A stretch of DNA of 64,000 bases from contig NZ_QVLT01000003.1 in the NCBI RefSeq assembly GCF_003417065.2, positions 62,001 to 126,000 on the forward strand, written 5' to 3'. Made by a program: the position numbers and the translations under genes. This document shows, in pieces, positions 6,982 through 14,806 of the stretch (position 1 is the first letter of the stretch; each line of letters starts with the position of its first letter). The notes beneath the pieces were generated by a model. That model made no database searches. It was given only the letters and a program-made list of their open reading frames with translations, and was not told the origin of the DNA. The DNA comes from Hymenobacter lapidiphilus. Lineage in GTDB: Bacteria; Bacteroidota; Bacteroidia; Cytophagales; Hymenobacteraceae.

Positions 6982-9225
6982 CTAGGCCTTTTTGCGCTTC
7001 ACTTTCACCTTCTTCAACTTCTTGTCCGGCGTAGCATCGGTAGCCGAATCCGAGGCCCCGACAAGGGTCATTTCCTTCACCAGATGGCCGGCACCGGCGT
7101 ATTTATCCACCACGAACAGCATGTAGCGCACGTCGAGGGTAATGTTGCGCACGCGGTCGGGGTCGAACATAATGTCGGACATGGTGCCTTCCCAGTTACG
7201 GTCGAAGTTGATGCCAATCAGCTCGCCGTTGCCGTTGATGACGGGTGAGCCAGAGTTGCCGCCGGTCGTGTGGTTGGTGGCAATGAAGGCCACTGGTACC
7301 GAGCCCTTGTAGGCGTAGGGGCCGTAGTCCTTGGTCTGGTACAATTCCGCGAGGCGAGCCGGTACTTCAAACTCGGGGTTGGTGGGGTCGGCCTTCTCCA
7401 TGATGCCGTCGAGGGTCGTGTAGAAATCGTACTTCACGCCGTCGGCGGGCTCGTAGCCGGCTACCTGGCCGTAGGCGAGGCGCAGGGTAGAGTTGGCATC
7501 GGGGTAGAATTTCCGCTCGGGCTGCTGCAGGCGCAGGCCGGCCACGTAGGTGCGCTGGAGCAGGGCAATCTGGTCGGTGGACACGTTGTAGTTGGGCAGA
7601 ATGGCCGTGCGGTAGTTGTTCACAATGGCCGCCGCAAGCTTCAACGCCGGGTCCTGGCGCAGCGCATCAGACTTGCCGGCCGCTACCTCGTCGAGCACGA
7701 CCTGCGCGCTGGCTTCCGAAGTCAGGCGCGACTTGCCGTAGAGCTGGGCCACGTAGGCGGCCCAGCCGGTTGTGGCGTACTGCTTCTGCAGCTCCTTCAC
7801 GTAGGCCGGCAACAGCGCGGCCGGGGTGCCGTTGGCGTAGAGCGGTAGCAGCTGAGTAGCTACCTTCTGGTCGGTGGGGGCGCTGTAATTCTTAAAGAAA
7901 CTGGTTGTACCCTTTTTGGCTTTTTCCACGGCGGTAGCTAGTTCGGCGGCGGGCACTTTGCCGCCGGCCAGCTCCAGCAGCGGCTGCAGGCTGTTGGCGT
8001 AGGCCACCAGCTCCACGCCCAGCGCGGCCTCGCTCACGTAGTCGCGGGCCAGAGTGTAGTCGCGGCCCTGGGCGTAGTTGCGCTGCAGTTCGGGCAGCAG
8101 ACCGGCAAAAGTAGCGCGGCGGGCGGCATCACCCGATTCGGCCCAGCGCTGAAATTCGGCTTCGCGCTGCTGCTTCACGCGCACGGCGTCGAGCTTGCGC
8201 AGGCCGCGGTTCTCACCAATCCACTTTTTCCAGTAGTTGGCCAGGCTGGCATACTTGGCCGCGTACTGGATCCGCACCTTGTCAGAAGCCTTCATATCGG
8301 TGTCGAGCGCCTTCAGCTTGGCATCGCGAATGGCAATTTTGGCGGGGTTCGACAGCGAATACACCTCATCGACGCCCCAGCTGGTGAGGTACTCGTTGGT
8401 GCGGCCGGGGAAGCCGAACACCATCGTGAAGTCGCCGGGCTGCACGCCGGCCAGCGAAATGGGCAGGTGGTAGCGGGGCTTGAAGGGCTTATTATCGGGC
8501 GAGTAGGGGGCCGGCTTGTTGTCGGGGCCGGCATAGATGCGGAACAGGCTGAAGTCGCCGGTGTGGCGGGGCCAGGCCCAGTTGTCGGTGTCGCCCCCGA
8601 ACTTGCCGATGCTGCTCGGCGGCGCGCCCACCAGCCGGATGTCCTGGAACACCTCAGTTACGAACATGTAATACTCGTTGCCATTGAACATGGGCCGCAC
8701 GAAGGCCTGGTAGCCGGTGCCCTGCACGGCGGCCTGGGCCACGCGCTGGCTGTTCTGCTGCACGAGCTGCTCGCGCTGGGCCTCGGCAATACCGGTGGCC
8801 GGAACGCCAGCCAGCACCTGGCTCGTCACGTCTTCCATGCGCACGATAAAGGTGGCCGTGAGGCCCGGGTTGGGCAGTTCCTGACCGGGCGTCATGGCCC
8901 AGTAGCCCTTCGTGAGGTAGTCGTTTTCGACCGACGAGTGGCTCTGAATCTGGCCGTAGCCGCAGTGGTGGTTGGTGAGCAGCAGGCCCTGATCGGAGAT
9001 GATTTCGCCGGTGCAGCCGCCGCCGAACTGCACGATGGCATCTTTGAGGCTGCCCTGGTTGATGGAGTAAATCTGCTCAGCCGTCAGCTTGAGGCCTTTT
9101 TTCTGCATGTCGGCCTCGTTGAGTTGCTTGAGCAGTAGCGGCAGCCACATGCCTTCATCGGCGCGGGCCGATAGGGTAGTGAGGAGGGTGAGGGCCAGCA
9201 GCGCCAGCCGGGAGCGTAAGGTCAT
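6982..9225 (-). CDS. S46 family dipeptidyl-peptidase, probably Asp/Glu-specific (DPP11-like)
   Basis: A 747-residue exported serine peptidase with a signal peptide ending near SARADEG. The chymotrypsin-like triad is visible: His in TNHHCGYGQIQSH, Asp in GKFGGDTDNWAWPRHTGDF, and Ser658 in GGNSGSPVING. Eighteen residues after the Ser is an Arg (INFDRNWEG). In characterised S46 enzymes this position is Arg in DPP11 (acidic P1) and Gly in DPP7 (hydrophobic P1), so this one should release dipeptides ending in Asp or Glu. It acts in the periplasm on imported oligopeptides. The C terminus ends in a Lys-rich tail (KKLKKVKVKRKKA) beyond the peptidase domain. Confidence 0.93.
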   Translation of the reverse strand: MTLRSRLALLALTLLTTLSARADEGMWLPLLLKQLNEADMQKKGLKLTAEQIYSINQGSLKDAIVQFGGGCTGEIISDQGLLLTNHHCGYGQIQSHSSVENDYLTKGYWAMTPGQELPNPGLTATFIVRMEDVTSQVLAGVPATGIAEAQREQLVQQNSQRVAQAAVQGTGYQAFVRPMFNGNEYYMFVTEVFQDIRLVGAPPSSIGKFGGDTDNWAWPRHTGDFSLFRIYAGPDNKPAPYSPDNKPFKPRYHLPISLAGVQPGDFTMVFGFPGRTNEYLTSWGVDEVYSLSNPAKIAIRDAKLKALDTDMKASDKVRIQYAAKYASLANYWKKWIGENRGLRKLDAVRVKQQREAEFQRWAESGDAARRATFAGLLPELQRNYAQGRDYTLARDYVSEAALGVELVAYANSLQPLLELAGGKVPAAELATAVEKAKKGTTSFFKNYSAPTDQKVATQLLPLYANGTPAALLPAYVKELQKQYATTGWAAYVAQLYGKSRLTSEASAQVVLDEVAAGKSDALRQDPALKLAAAIVNNYRTAILPNYNVSTDQIALLQRTYVAGLRLQQPERKFYPDANSTLRLAYGQVAGYEPADGVKYDFYTTLDGIMEKADPTNPEFEVPARLAELYQTKDYGPYAYKGSVPVAFIATNHTTGGNSGSPVINGNGELIGINFDRNWEGTMSDIMFDPDRVRNITLDVRYMLFVVDKYAGAGHLVKEMTLVGASDSATDATPDKKLKKVKVKRKKA

Positions 9226-9310
9226 GAAAACGGAAATGGATGGAAATATCAGGACGCTAAATTACGGTTTTAGCTGTTTGTGGTAGTGTTCAATAGCGCA
9301 GGCGTTGTTT

Positions 9311-9351
9311 CCCACAGAGGTGCGCAGAGTTTTCCGCGGAGGGACGCAGAG
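9311..9351. repeat. Repeat of the gaggtgcgcagag / ccgcggaggg type
   Basis: A short imperfect palindrome with gaggtgcgcagag facing ccgcggagggacgcagag. It belongs to the same family as the longer element at 58901-59013. It lies in the gap between the S46 peptidase start and the YkvA gene. Confidence 0.7.
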
Positions 9352-9361
9352 CAAACGACAA

Positions 9362-9389
9362 ACGCCCACCCGGAAACCGGGCGGGCGTC
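9362..9389 (-). terminator. GC-rich hairpin downstream of the YkvA gene
   Basis: acgcccacccgg pairs with ccgggcgggcgt around an aaa loop (one mismatch). It lies about 90 nt past the YkvA stop on the minus strand. Confidence 0.6.
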
Positions 9390-9401
9390 AAAATAGCAGC
9401 G

Positions 9402-9483
9402 TGATCAATCTAATCAGCGAAAATCAGTGATTAGCAATCAGCGTACTCACCTTCATCTGAAGGTCCGCAATGTCTGTGATTTA
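9402..9483. repeat. Stop-adjacent repeat (atcagcg / tgattta family), copy 2
   Basis: Contains taatcagcgaaaatcagtga, then further atcagcg units and gtctgtgattta, whose last three bases are the minus-strand stop codon (tta) of the YkvA gene. Shares its units and placement with 46488-46658 and 47583-47647, and its end with the palindrome at 3538-3631. Confidence 0.75.
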
Positions 9484-9999
9484 GGAGTGACCTAACTCGG
9501 CTACGGCAGGTAGGTTTTCGGCCTTGGTGTATGATTCGTTGGGCTTTTTGTCGGCTGAAACCTCGTTGGTTTCGTCGGCGGCATGGGTATTTTCCCACTC
9601 GCGGAAGCTTTTCAGTTCGCCTTGGAACTTGCTGACGAACCAGCTAATCAGGGCTAAATCGTCCAAAAAGCCCACTACGGGGATGAAATCGGGAACCAAG
9701 TCAATCGGGCTAAGCACGTAAAGCAACACGCCCAGGCCCGAAACGATAGTGCTGGTTTCTACCTGCCGGTAGTCGCCGCTGACGTAGCGGCGCACGAGCC
9801 GCACCAGCGTGAAGGCCACCGAGAAGAGCTGCTTGAACTTGTTGTCGCCGCTTTCTTTGCTGGCGAGCTTGCTGGCCACTTCGTTGAGCACGAGGATGAC
9901 CTTGAACGGGCGGCCCAGCAGCTTACCGGCTTTGTTGATGAAGACGCTGAAGAACGCGTTTTTGGAAATCGAAAGGCCCTTTTCGACAAGTGAAGACAT
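9481..9999 (-). CDS. YkvA family protein (DUF1232)
   Basis: A 172-residue protein. The DUF1232 core at about 90-130 reads LLYVLSPIDLVPDFIPVVG followed by FLDDLALISWFVSKF, a conserved hydrophobic hairpin with the SPIDLIPD-like signature. The N-terminal half is basic and hydrophobic (FINKAGKLLGRPFKVILVL). The C-terminal 35 residues are polar and probably disordered. The family is membrane-associated with no assigned role. Its stop codon is the edge of a repeat element. Confidence 0.85.
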   Translation of the reverse strand: MSSLVEKGLSISKNAFFSVFINKAGKLLGRPFKVILVLNEVASKLASKESGDNKFKQLFSVAFTLVRLVRRYVSGDYRQVETSTIVSGLGVLLYVLSPIDLVPDFIPVVGFLDDLALISWFVSKFQGELKSFREWENTHAADETNEVSADKKPNESYTKAENLPAVAELGHS

Positions 10000-10105
10000 A
10001 AAGCGAAAATAAGTTGAGATGACCCGGTGTACGCGCCGACGCGGGCCAGCGTTGCCGCCTGCGCCTCGTCAGCAGTCATTTGCCGTAATGCCCTATCTTC
10101 GGTCC

Positions 10106-10636
10106 ATGAACCCGTTTCTGACCCCGCCCGCCGCCACCGAGTACGCCCCATTCTACGCCAACTACGTGCGCCTGGCTGGCCCCGACCCGCTGCAGGCCCT
10201 GCGCACCCAGCCCCCGGTGTTGCACCAGCTGCTGGCGAATCTCAGCGACGAGCAGGCCCTGTTCAGGTACGCGCCGGGCAAGTGGAGCATCAAGGAAAAA
10301 CTGGTGCATATGATTGATACGGAGCGCATTTTCGTCTACCGCGCCCTGCGCATAGGCCGCGGCGATACCACCCCGCTGCCCGGCTACGAGCAGGACGATT
10401 ACGTGCCCCTGTCGGAGGCTGATGCCCGCCCGCTGGCCGGTATTCTGGCCGAGTACGACGCTGTGCGGGCCGCTTCGCTCTGCCTGTTTGAGTCGTTTGG
10501 CACGGCGGCGGCCGAGCGGATTGGCACGGCCAGCGACCGGCCGGTGAGCGTGCGCGCCTTGGCGTATATGCTGGCCGGCCACGAGGCCCATCATCTGCAG
10601 CTTTTGCAGGAGCGGTACCTGCCCAATATGGCGTAA
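10106..10636 (+). CDS. DinB family protein
   Basis: The 176-residue product (MNPFLTPPAATEYAPF onwards) is a four-helix DinB/YfiT-like protein. It has the three spaced His of the family metal site: His in KEKLVHMIDTERIF, and two in LAGHEAHHLQLL near the C terminus. Such proteins act as metal-dependent transferases, often thiol-linked. I chose the ATG at 10106 because a TATCTTCG box (10094-10101) lies just before it, which would give a nearly leaderless transcript; an in-frame ATG at 10088 would place that box inside the coding region. Confidence 0.85.
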   Translation: MNPFLTPPAATEYAPFYANYVRLAGPDPLQALRTQPPVLHQLLANLSDEQALFRYAPGKWSIKEKLVHMIDTERIFVYRALRIGRGDTTPLPGYEQDDYVPLSEADARPLAGILAEYDAVRAASLCLFESFGTAAAERIGTASDRPVSVRALAYMLAGHEAHHLQLLQERYLPNMA

Positions 10637-10730
10637 CTTCGGGTTCTGCCCTGCCGCGCGGACCCGCAAATCCGCTTCCATTCCCGGCAAGGCCTTATCT
10701 TGAACGAATTCACCCCTAAAACCTACCACT

Positions 10731-10847
10731 ATGGCTAAAGCCCAGGAACCCCGCAAAGAGAAAAAGAAGGAGCCCGCCAAGACTACCAAGGAGAAAAAGG
10801 CGGCCAAAGACGAGAAGAAGGCCCTTAAGTCCCGTCAGCAGGATTAG
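10731..10847 (+). CDS. Small lysine-rich protein (38 residues)
   Basis: An ATG at 10731 opens a 38-codon frame ending at TAG 10845-10847. The product begins MAKAQEPRKEKKKEPAKT and contains 13 Lys, no aromatic residue and no Cys; it should be unstructured and strongly basic. It follows the DinB gene by 94 nt and is followed directly by a strong hairpin terminator (10871-10906), which supports it as an expressed unit. It may bind nucleic acid, as other Lys-rich peptides do, but that is a guess. Confidence 0.65.
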   Translation: MAKAQEPRKEKKKEPAKTTKEKKAAKDEKKALKSRQQD

Positions 10848-10870
10848 TCTGCTGCCACTGACAGGCCATA

Positions 10871-10906
10871 AGAAAGGCGCTGCAACTTTGGTTGCAGCGC
10901 CTTTCT
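10871..10906. terminator. Perfect 16-bp hairpin between convergent genes
   Basis: agaaaggcgctgcaac pairs exactly with gttgcagcgcctttct around tttg. It separates the small Lys-rich gene from the convergent AlbA_2 gene and probably serves both. Confidence 0.85.
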
Positions 10907-10922
10907 GGTTTTCAGGCAGGTT

Positions 10923-11561
10923 TTAGAAGGTGTAGTAGACCTCTTTCTGCTTGTCGTGGTGCTTGATGTAGCCGTGCAGCGTGAGCTTGATGAGGTTGCG
11001 GTGGGCGCGGCGCTGACCAATGTTGAGCAGCTTCTGGTACTGGGCCAGCGTGATGCGCGGATGCTGGCGCAGGTACTCCAGCACGGCCAGCTCTTCGCGG
11101 TTGAGCGGAATCCGTTCGAAGCGGCCGGTTTCGGGGGCGGCTTCGCGTTCCAGTACTTTCTCGGTGAGCTGGCTGGTCTGCACACTCTGGTCATGCACCC
11201 GCACGTAGGCCCGCCAGTCGCCGTCGGCCACCTGGGCGCGGTGGGGCTTGGTGGCGCTTTCGGGCACGGTTACCACCAGCACCGTCCGGCCCTCGTGGTC
11301 TTCCACGGCCCGAAACTGCAGCTGCTCGTCCAGCGGCGGGTCGATGTAGTGGCGGGCGGCCTCGCGCAACTGGTAGAGTTCCTCCTCCACGTCGCGCACG
11401 CCCATTACGCGGCCTTGGTCATCAACGCCCACCAGCACCCGGCCGCCGCGGGTGTTGGCCAGCGAGGCCAGCGTACGGGCAATGCGCGTGGGGTGGGTGG
11501 TGCGCTGCTTGAATTCCAGCCGCTCGCCCTCGCCCTGCCGGATAAGTTCGAGTAAATCCAT
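10923..11561 (-). CDS. AlbA_2 (Schlafen-type) DNA-binding protein with C-terminal winged helix
   Basis: Starting at the ATG at 11561 gives 212 residues. Residues 1-120 are an AlbA_2 domain: LIRQGEGERLEFKQR, then LASLANTRGGRVLVGVDDQG, the standard signature, and RTVLVVTVPESATKPH. The C-terminal 70 residues (REELAVLEYLRQHPRITLAQ onwards) look like a winged helix-turn-helix. The family includes transcription regulators and putative ATP- or nucleic-acid-binding proteins. A longer frame to 12011 exists but lies inside the neighbouring SDR gene and has no domain there. Confidence 0.85.
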   Translation of the reverse strand: MDLLELIRQGEGERLEFKQRTTHPTRIARTLASLANTRGGRVLVGVDDQGRVMGVRDVEEELYQLREAARHYIDPPLDEQLQFRAVEDHEGRTVLVVTVPESATKPHRAQVADGDWRAYVRVHDQSVQTSQLTEKVLEREAAPETGRFERIPLNREELAVLEYLRQHPRITLAQYQKLLNIGQRRAHRNLIKLTLHGYIKHHDKQKEVYYTF

Positions 11562-11644
11562 AGCGAGCAAACAGCCGGAAAGCCCAAAATGTCCGAAAAT
11601 GCTATCTGCCAAACGTTGCTTTCGCCGTTGACCTGCCGGCGGCT

Positions 11645-12520
11645 TTATTCGATACCGGTTTCCTCGGCCGAAATCCGCCACAGGCGGCTGGCTTCGGTCG
11701 AACTGCTGGCCCGGTCGGAGCAGCGGGCTATCCGCCGGCCGGTGATATACTGCCCGTTGAGGCGGGCCGCTTCGGGTGCGGCGGCCAGGAAGAGGGTGGT
11801 TTCGGCGCCTTTTTCGGGCGCAATCATCAGGGGCCGGGCCATCCACCACATGGCCTTCATCACGGCCGAGGTGTCGGCGCGCATCAGGGCCGTATCCACC
11901 ATGCCGGGATGCAGGCAGTTGGCCGTAATGGAGGTCAGGTCGAGGCGGTGGGCCAGCTCCTTGGTGAACAGGATGTTGGCCAGCTTGGAATCGGCGTAGG
12001 CCGTCAGCCAACTGTATTTTTCGGGTGAGTTGCGCGCCTCCTGTTCCGGCTCAATTTCGCCCACCCAGTGCGCCACCGAAGAAACGGTAACCACCCGGGC
12101 TCGTTTGGCCGCTTCGAGTAGCGGCAGCAGCAGGTTGGTGAGGGCGTAGGGGGCCAGGTGGTTGGTGGCCCAGCTCAGCTCGTGGCCTTCGTCGGTGAGG
12201 GTGAAGCGGCCGGGCATGATGCCGGCGTTATTTACCAGAATATCTAATTGGCTGAATTCCTGCTGCATCTGCTCGGCCAGCGTACGCACATTGCGCAGCA
12301 GCGACAAATCGAAGCACTTGACGTGTACCGCCGCAGCGGGCCCGGCAGCCTGCTGGATGGCCTCCTGGGCGCGGGCGGCCTTCTCGGTATCGCGGCCGAC
12401 CAGCACTACGCGGGCTCCCTGGCGGGCCAGCTCGCGGGCCGTCACCAGGCCAATACCGCTGGTTGCGCCGGTTACCAGGGCCGTCTGGCCCGCCAGCGGC
12501 CGCAAGGAATCTGAACTCAT
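11645..12520 (-). CDS. SDR family oxidoreductase (retinol dehydrogenase-like)
   Basis: A 291-residue classical SDR: TGATSGIGLVTARELARQGA cofactor loop, LDILVNNAGIMPGRF with the NNAG motif, VTVSSVAHWVG carrying the active Ser, and the catalytic Y-ADS-K. The spacing and the ITANCLHPGMVDT segment resemble the retinol dehydrogenase and WW-domain oxidoreductase-like branch, whose bacterial members have unknown substrates. It is 83 nt upstream of the AlbA_2 gene on the same strand and may share a transcript. Confidence 0.88.
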   Translation of the reverse strand: MSSDSLRPLAGQTALVTGATSGIGLVTARELARQGARVVLVGRDTEKAARAQEAIQQAAGPAAAVHVKCFDLSLLRNVRTLAEQMQQEFSQLDILVNNAGIMPGRFTLTDEGHELSWATNHLAPYALTNLLLPLLEAAKRARVVTVSSVAHWVGEIEPEQEARNSPEKYSWLTAYADSKLANILFTKELAHRLDLTSITANCLHPGMVDTALMRADTSAVMKAMWWMARPLMIAPEKGAETTLFLAAAPEAARLNGQYITGRRIARCSDRASSSTEASRLWRISAEETGIE

Positions 12521-12693
12521 AAAGGAATTATGCTAAAATGCTTGGTAGGCAGAGGAGCTAATACGGAAGCCAGATTGATGGGCTGGCCGGATTTCGCCCG
12601 GTTAGGTTGCCCGAAGGCAAACGCGTGGCCCGGCCGCCGGTCATCAACAATTGCGCCAGCGCAGATAGAACGTAGAAAACCCACTCCGGGGTT

Positions 12694-14038
12694 TCAGTCC
12701 ACCAACCGCCGCTGCAATTCGGCCAGCCGCTGGCTTACCTCGGCCAGCCGGGGCCGCGCTGCTACCCGGGGCTGCTGGCAGCGGGCCTGCCAGTCGCGCA
12801 GCTCGGCTACGGTGGCGGCGGTTTCAGGCCGGGGCAGGCAACAGTCGAGCAGCTCTTCCAGCAGATTGCCGAAGGCCCGGCTTTCGAGGCGGGGCAAAAG
12901 ATCGGCGGCCTCGGGGTTGGCTGGTGGCATGAAGCCGGCCGCCCCGAAGTCGCCCAGCAAGGCCGTGCCCGCGTCGGTTGCGAGAATGTTGTGGGCGTAC
13001 AGGTCGCCGTGCATAATGCCGCGGCCGTGCAGGTGGGCCGCCGCCGCGGCAATGCCGCGGCCAGCCGCAGCAGCGCGGACAGCTCGAATTGGGCCGTGGG
13101 CGCGTACTCGTCGCGGGTGCAGCTGGCCAGGGTGGGCGGCCGGCCAAGTTGGTAAATCCCGGGTCAATCAGTTCCAGCACCAAGCCCTCGGTGTCGGCCG
13201 GGTGGCCGGTCAGCCTACCTTCCACAGCAATCAGGTTGGGGTGGAGGCCGGCGTTGAGGCAGGCTAGCATTTCGGAGTGCGGCAGCCCGTCGCTCGTCAC
13301 GGCGCCCTTAAACAGTTTCAGCGCCACCGGCTGCGAGGCCGCTGAAGCAGTCTGCCATTCGGCGCGGTAAATCACGCCCGATGCGCCCTCGCCCAGCACT
13401 TCCCGAAGCTGCAGCTCGGTCCAAGCAATGGCCGGGCGGGCGGGGTGGACTTCGGCGGCGGCCTCGGCTCCGGCGGTCAGCGGGTTGCCGGCGAAAGCCA
13501 GCCAGCTCAGCCGCGGCATCGTCAGCAGCCAGGTGGGCAGCTCGAGCAGCTCGTTGGCGGCCAGGCGCAGCAGCTCCAGGTTGGTGCAGCGAGCCAGCTC
13601 GGGCGGCAGGGTATGCAGGCGGTTGCCGGCCAGCATCAGCTTCTGCAGGCGCGGGCAGTTGCCAATTTCCGGGGGCAGGGCCTCCAGAGCGTTGTCGGTG
13701 AGGATGAGCCAGCGCAGCTGCGGCGGCAGCGCCGCGCCCGGCAGCTCCCGGATGCGGTTGGCCTTGAAGCCCACCATCTCCAGGTTCGGGCATTGGCCCA
13801 GCACCTCGGGCACGCGCTCAAACTTGTTGTCGGAGGCGAACAGTACCCGTAGCCGGTGCAGGCGGGGCAGGTCGGCAGGCAGCTCGCGCAGGGCATTGCC
13901 CGAGAGGTTGAGCACTTCCAGCGTATCGGCTAGGGTAAATATTTCCTGCGGAAAATCGGTCAGGCCCTCAGCTAAATCCAGCCGGGTAGCGCCGGCCAGC
14001 TCGCCGGCTCGCAATTGCGTAAGCGTGTGCATAGACAT
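12694..14038 (-). pseudogene. Leucine-rich-repeat protein kinase, two frameshifts
   Basis: Three minus-strand frames together encode one protein of about 448 residues. Residues 1-190 hold about seven LRR units of the pattern LPxxLxxCxxLxxLxLxxNxL. A kinase domain follows: LGEGASGVIYRAEW (Gly loop), VALKLFKG (Lys), HGRGIMHGDLYAHNIL (catalytic HGD with Asn) and LLGDFGAAG (DFG). Frame breaks lie near 13130-13145 (after FTNLAGRP, before TLASCTRDEYAP) and near 13055-13062 (LLRLA, then GIAAAAAHLHG). Each is repaired by one added base in a GC run. Because every kinase motif survives, sequencing error or very recent loss is likely. Start at 14038 (MSMHTL); ATG 14032 is also possible. Confidence 0.82.
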
Positions 14039-14092
14039 ATTGAGTAGGAGGGGACAGCAGCGCAACGTGAGATATTAGCCGCACGGCACGAA

Positions 14093-14122
14093 AAAGCCGC
14101 TGCCAGTTGCGGCAGCGGCTTT
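14093..14122 (-). terminator. Hairpin downstream of the DUF3127 gene
   Basis: aaagccgctgcc pairs with ggcagcggcttt around a 6-nt loop, with A/T runs on both sides. It lies between the DUF3127 stop and the kinase start, both on the minus strand. Confidence 0.75.
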
Positions 14123-14214
14123 ATTTTTTTCGGAATCTAAAATTTAAGGGCCAGAAGGGTAGAGCGCCAGAACAGATTCCAGCTTCTGACTCCTGTCTAC
14201 TAGCTTCTCAGAAA

Positions 14215-14637
14215 TTAGAAGGGCAGGTCGTTGTCGTCGTCCGAGGCAATCGGGGCGGCCGAAGCGCGCAGGTTGGGGTTCTGGTTCTGAGCGGGGGCGG
14301 CAGCAGCGCGCGGGGCGGCCTGCTGGTAACCACCCTGCTGAGGAGCAGCAGCGCCACCGGCAGAGTTTTCGATGCGCCAGGCTTCGAGGTTGGTGAAGTA
14401 AAGCATCTGGCCGTTCTTGTTGAAGCCGCGGCCGCGCAGATTAAACGACACCTTCACTTCGTCGCCCACCTTGTAGGGGTCGATGAGGGCCGTTTTGTCC
14501 TGTACCGTCTGAAATTTGATATGTTCGGGGTACTGGCCGTCAATGACTTCCAGCACGAATTCGCGCTTGCGGAATTTTTCGCTCACCTGCTGTTCGTCGA
14601 AAATTTCGTGCAGGCGGCCGGTAGCTTCGTAAGCCAT
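14215..14637 (-). CDS. DUF3127 protein with an SSB-like acidic tail
   Basis: Starting at the ATG at 14637 gives 140 residues. Residues 1-90 form the DUF3127 domain (MAYEATGRLHEIFDEQQVSE, FVLEVIDGQYPEHIKFQTVQ, VKVSFNLRGR), which looks like an OB fold. Residues 95-130 are rich in Ala, Gly, Pro and Gln. The last residues are DDDNDLPF, which closely resembles the acidic DDDIPF tip that single-stranded-DNA-binding proteins use to recruit partners. The whole layout (OB-like domain, flexible linker, acidic tip) parallels SSB. The transcript probably starts from the TAGGTTTG box at 14683-14690. Confidence 0.85.
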   Translation of the reverse strand: MAYEATGRLHEIFDEQQVSEKFRKREFVLEVIDGQYPEHIKFQTVQDKTALIDPYKVGDEVKVSFNLRGRGFNKNGQMLYFTNLEAWRIENSAGGAAAPQQGGYQQAAPRAAAAPAQNQNPNLRASAAPIASDDDNDLPF

Positions 14638-14682
14638 AGTAGTAGGTCTGTTGGGGTGTTGAGGATGTTGAAAACAGTAAAC

Positions 14683-14690
14683 CAAACCTA
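14683..14690 (-). promoter_or_regulatory. -7 box (TAGGTTTG) of the DUF3127 gene
   Basis: The minus strand reads TAGGTTTG, an exact TAnnTTTG, 46 nt upstream of the ATG at 14637. It lies in the divergent gap shared with the isoaspartyl peptidase gene. No clear TTG element was found at the expected distance. Confidence 0.45.
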
Positions 14691-14759
14691 CGAAAAAAAA
14701 CGCGGTTGGTTCGGGCCCATTTGAGGCACTGGCCCGGCCGCCGGCCCCATCGGGCTGCC

Positions 14760-14767
14760 TACCTTTG
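14760..14767 (+). promoter_or_regulatory. -7 box (TACCTTTG) of the isoaspartyl peptidase gene
   Basis: TACCTTTG matches TAnnTTTG and lies 39 nt before the ATG at 14807, in the divergent gap with the DUF3127 gene. No good TTG element at 19-21 nt is seen. Confidence 0.45.
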
Positions 14768-14806
14768 CCTTGCGCTTTTCCCCGTCCACCCAAATATTTT
14801 TACCCC

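Noticed and set aside
9402..9483. A CRISPR-like array of atcagcg units
   Set aside because: Units are short, irregular and without spacers of constant length; no cas genes are present.
10076..10807. A 243-residue minus-strand frame
   Set aside because: Antisense to the DinB gene and the Lys-rich peptide; the hydrophobic start is the complement of Lys codons.
11562..12011. N-terminal extension of the AlbA_2 gene
   Set aside because: It overlaps the neighbouring SDR gene and has no domain; the AlbA_2 domain starts at 11561.
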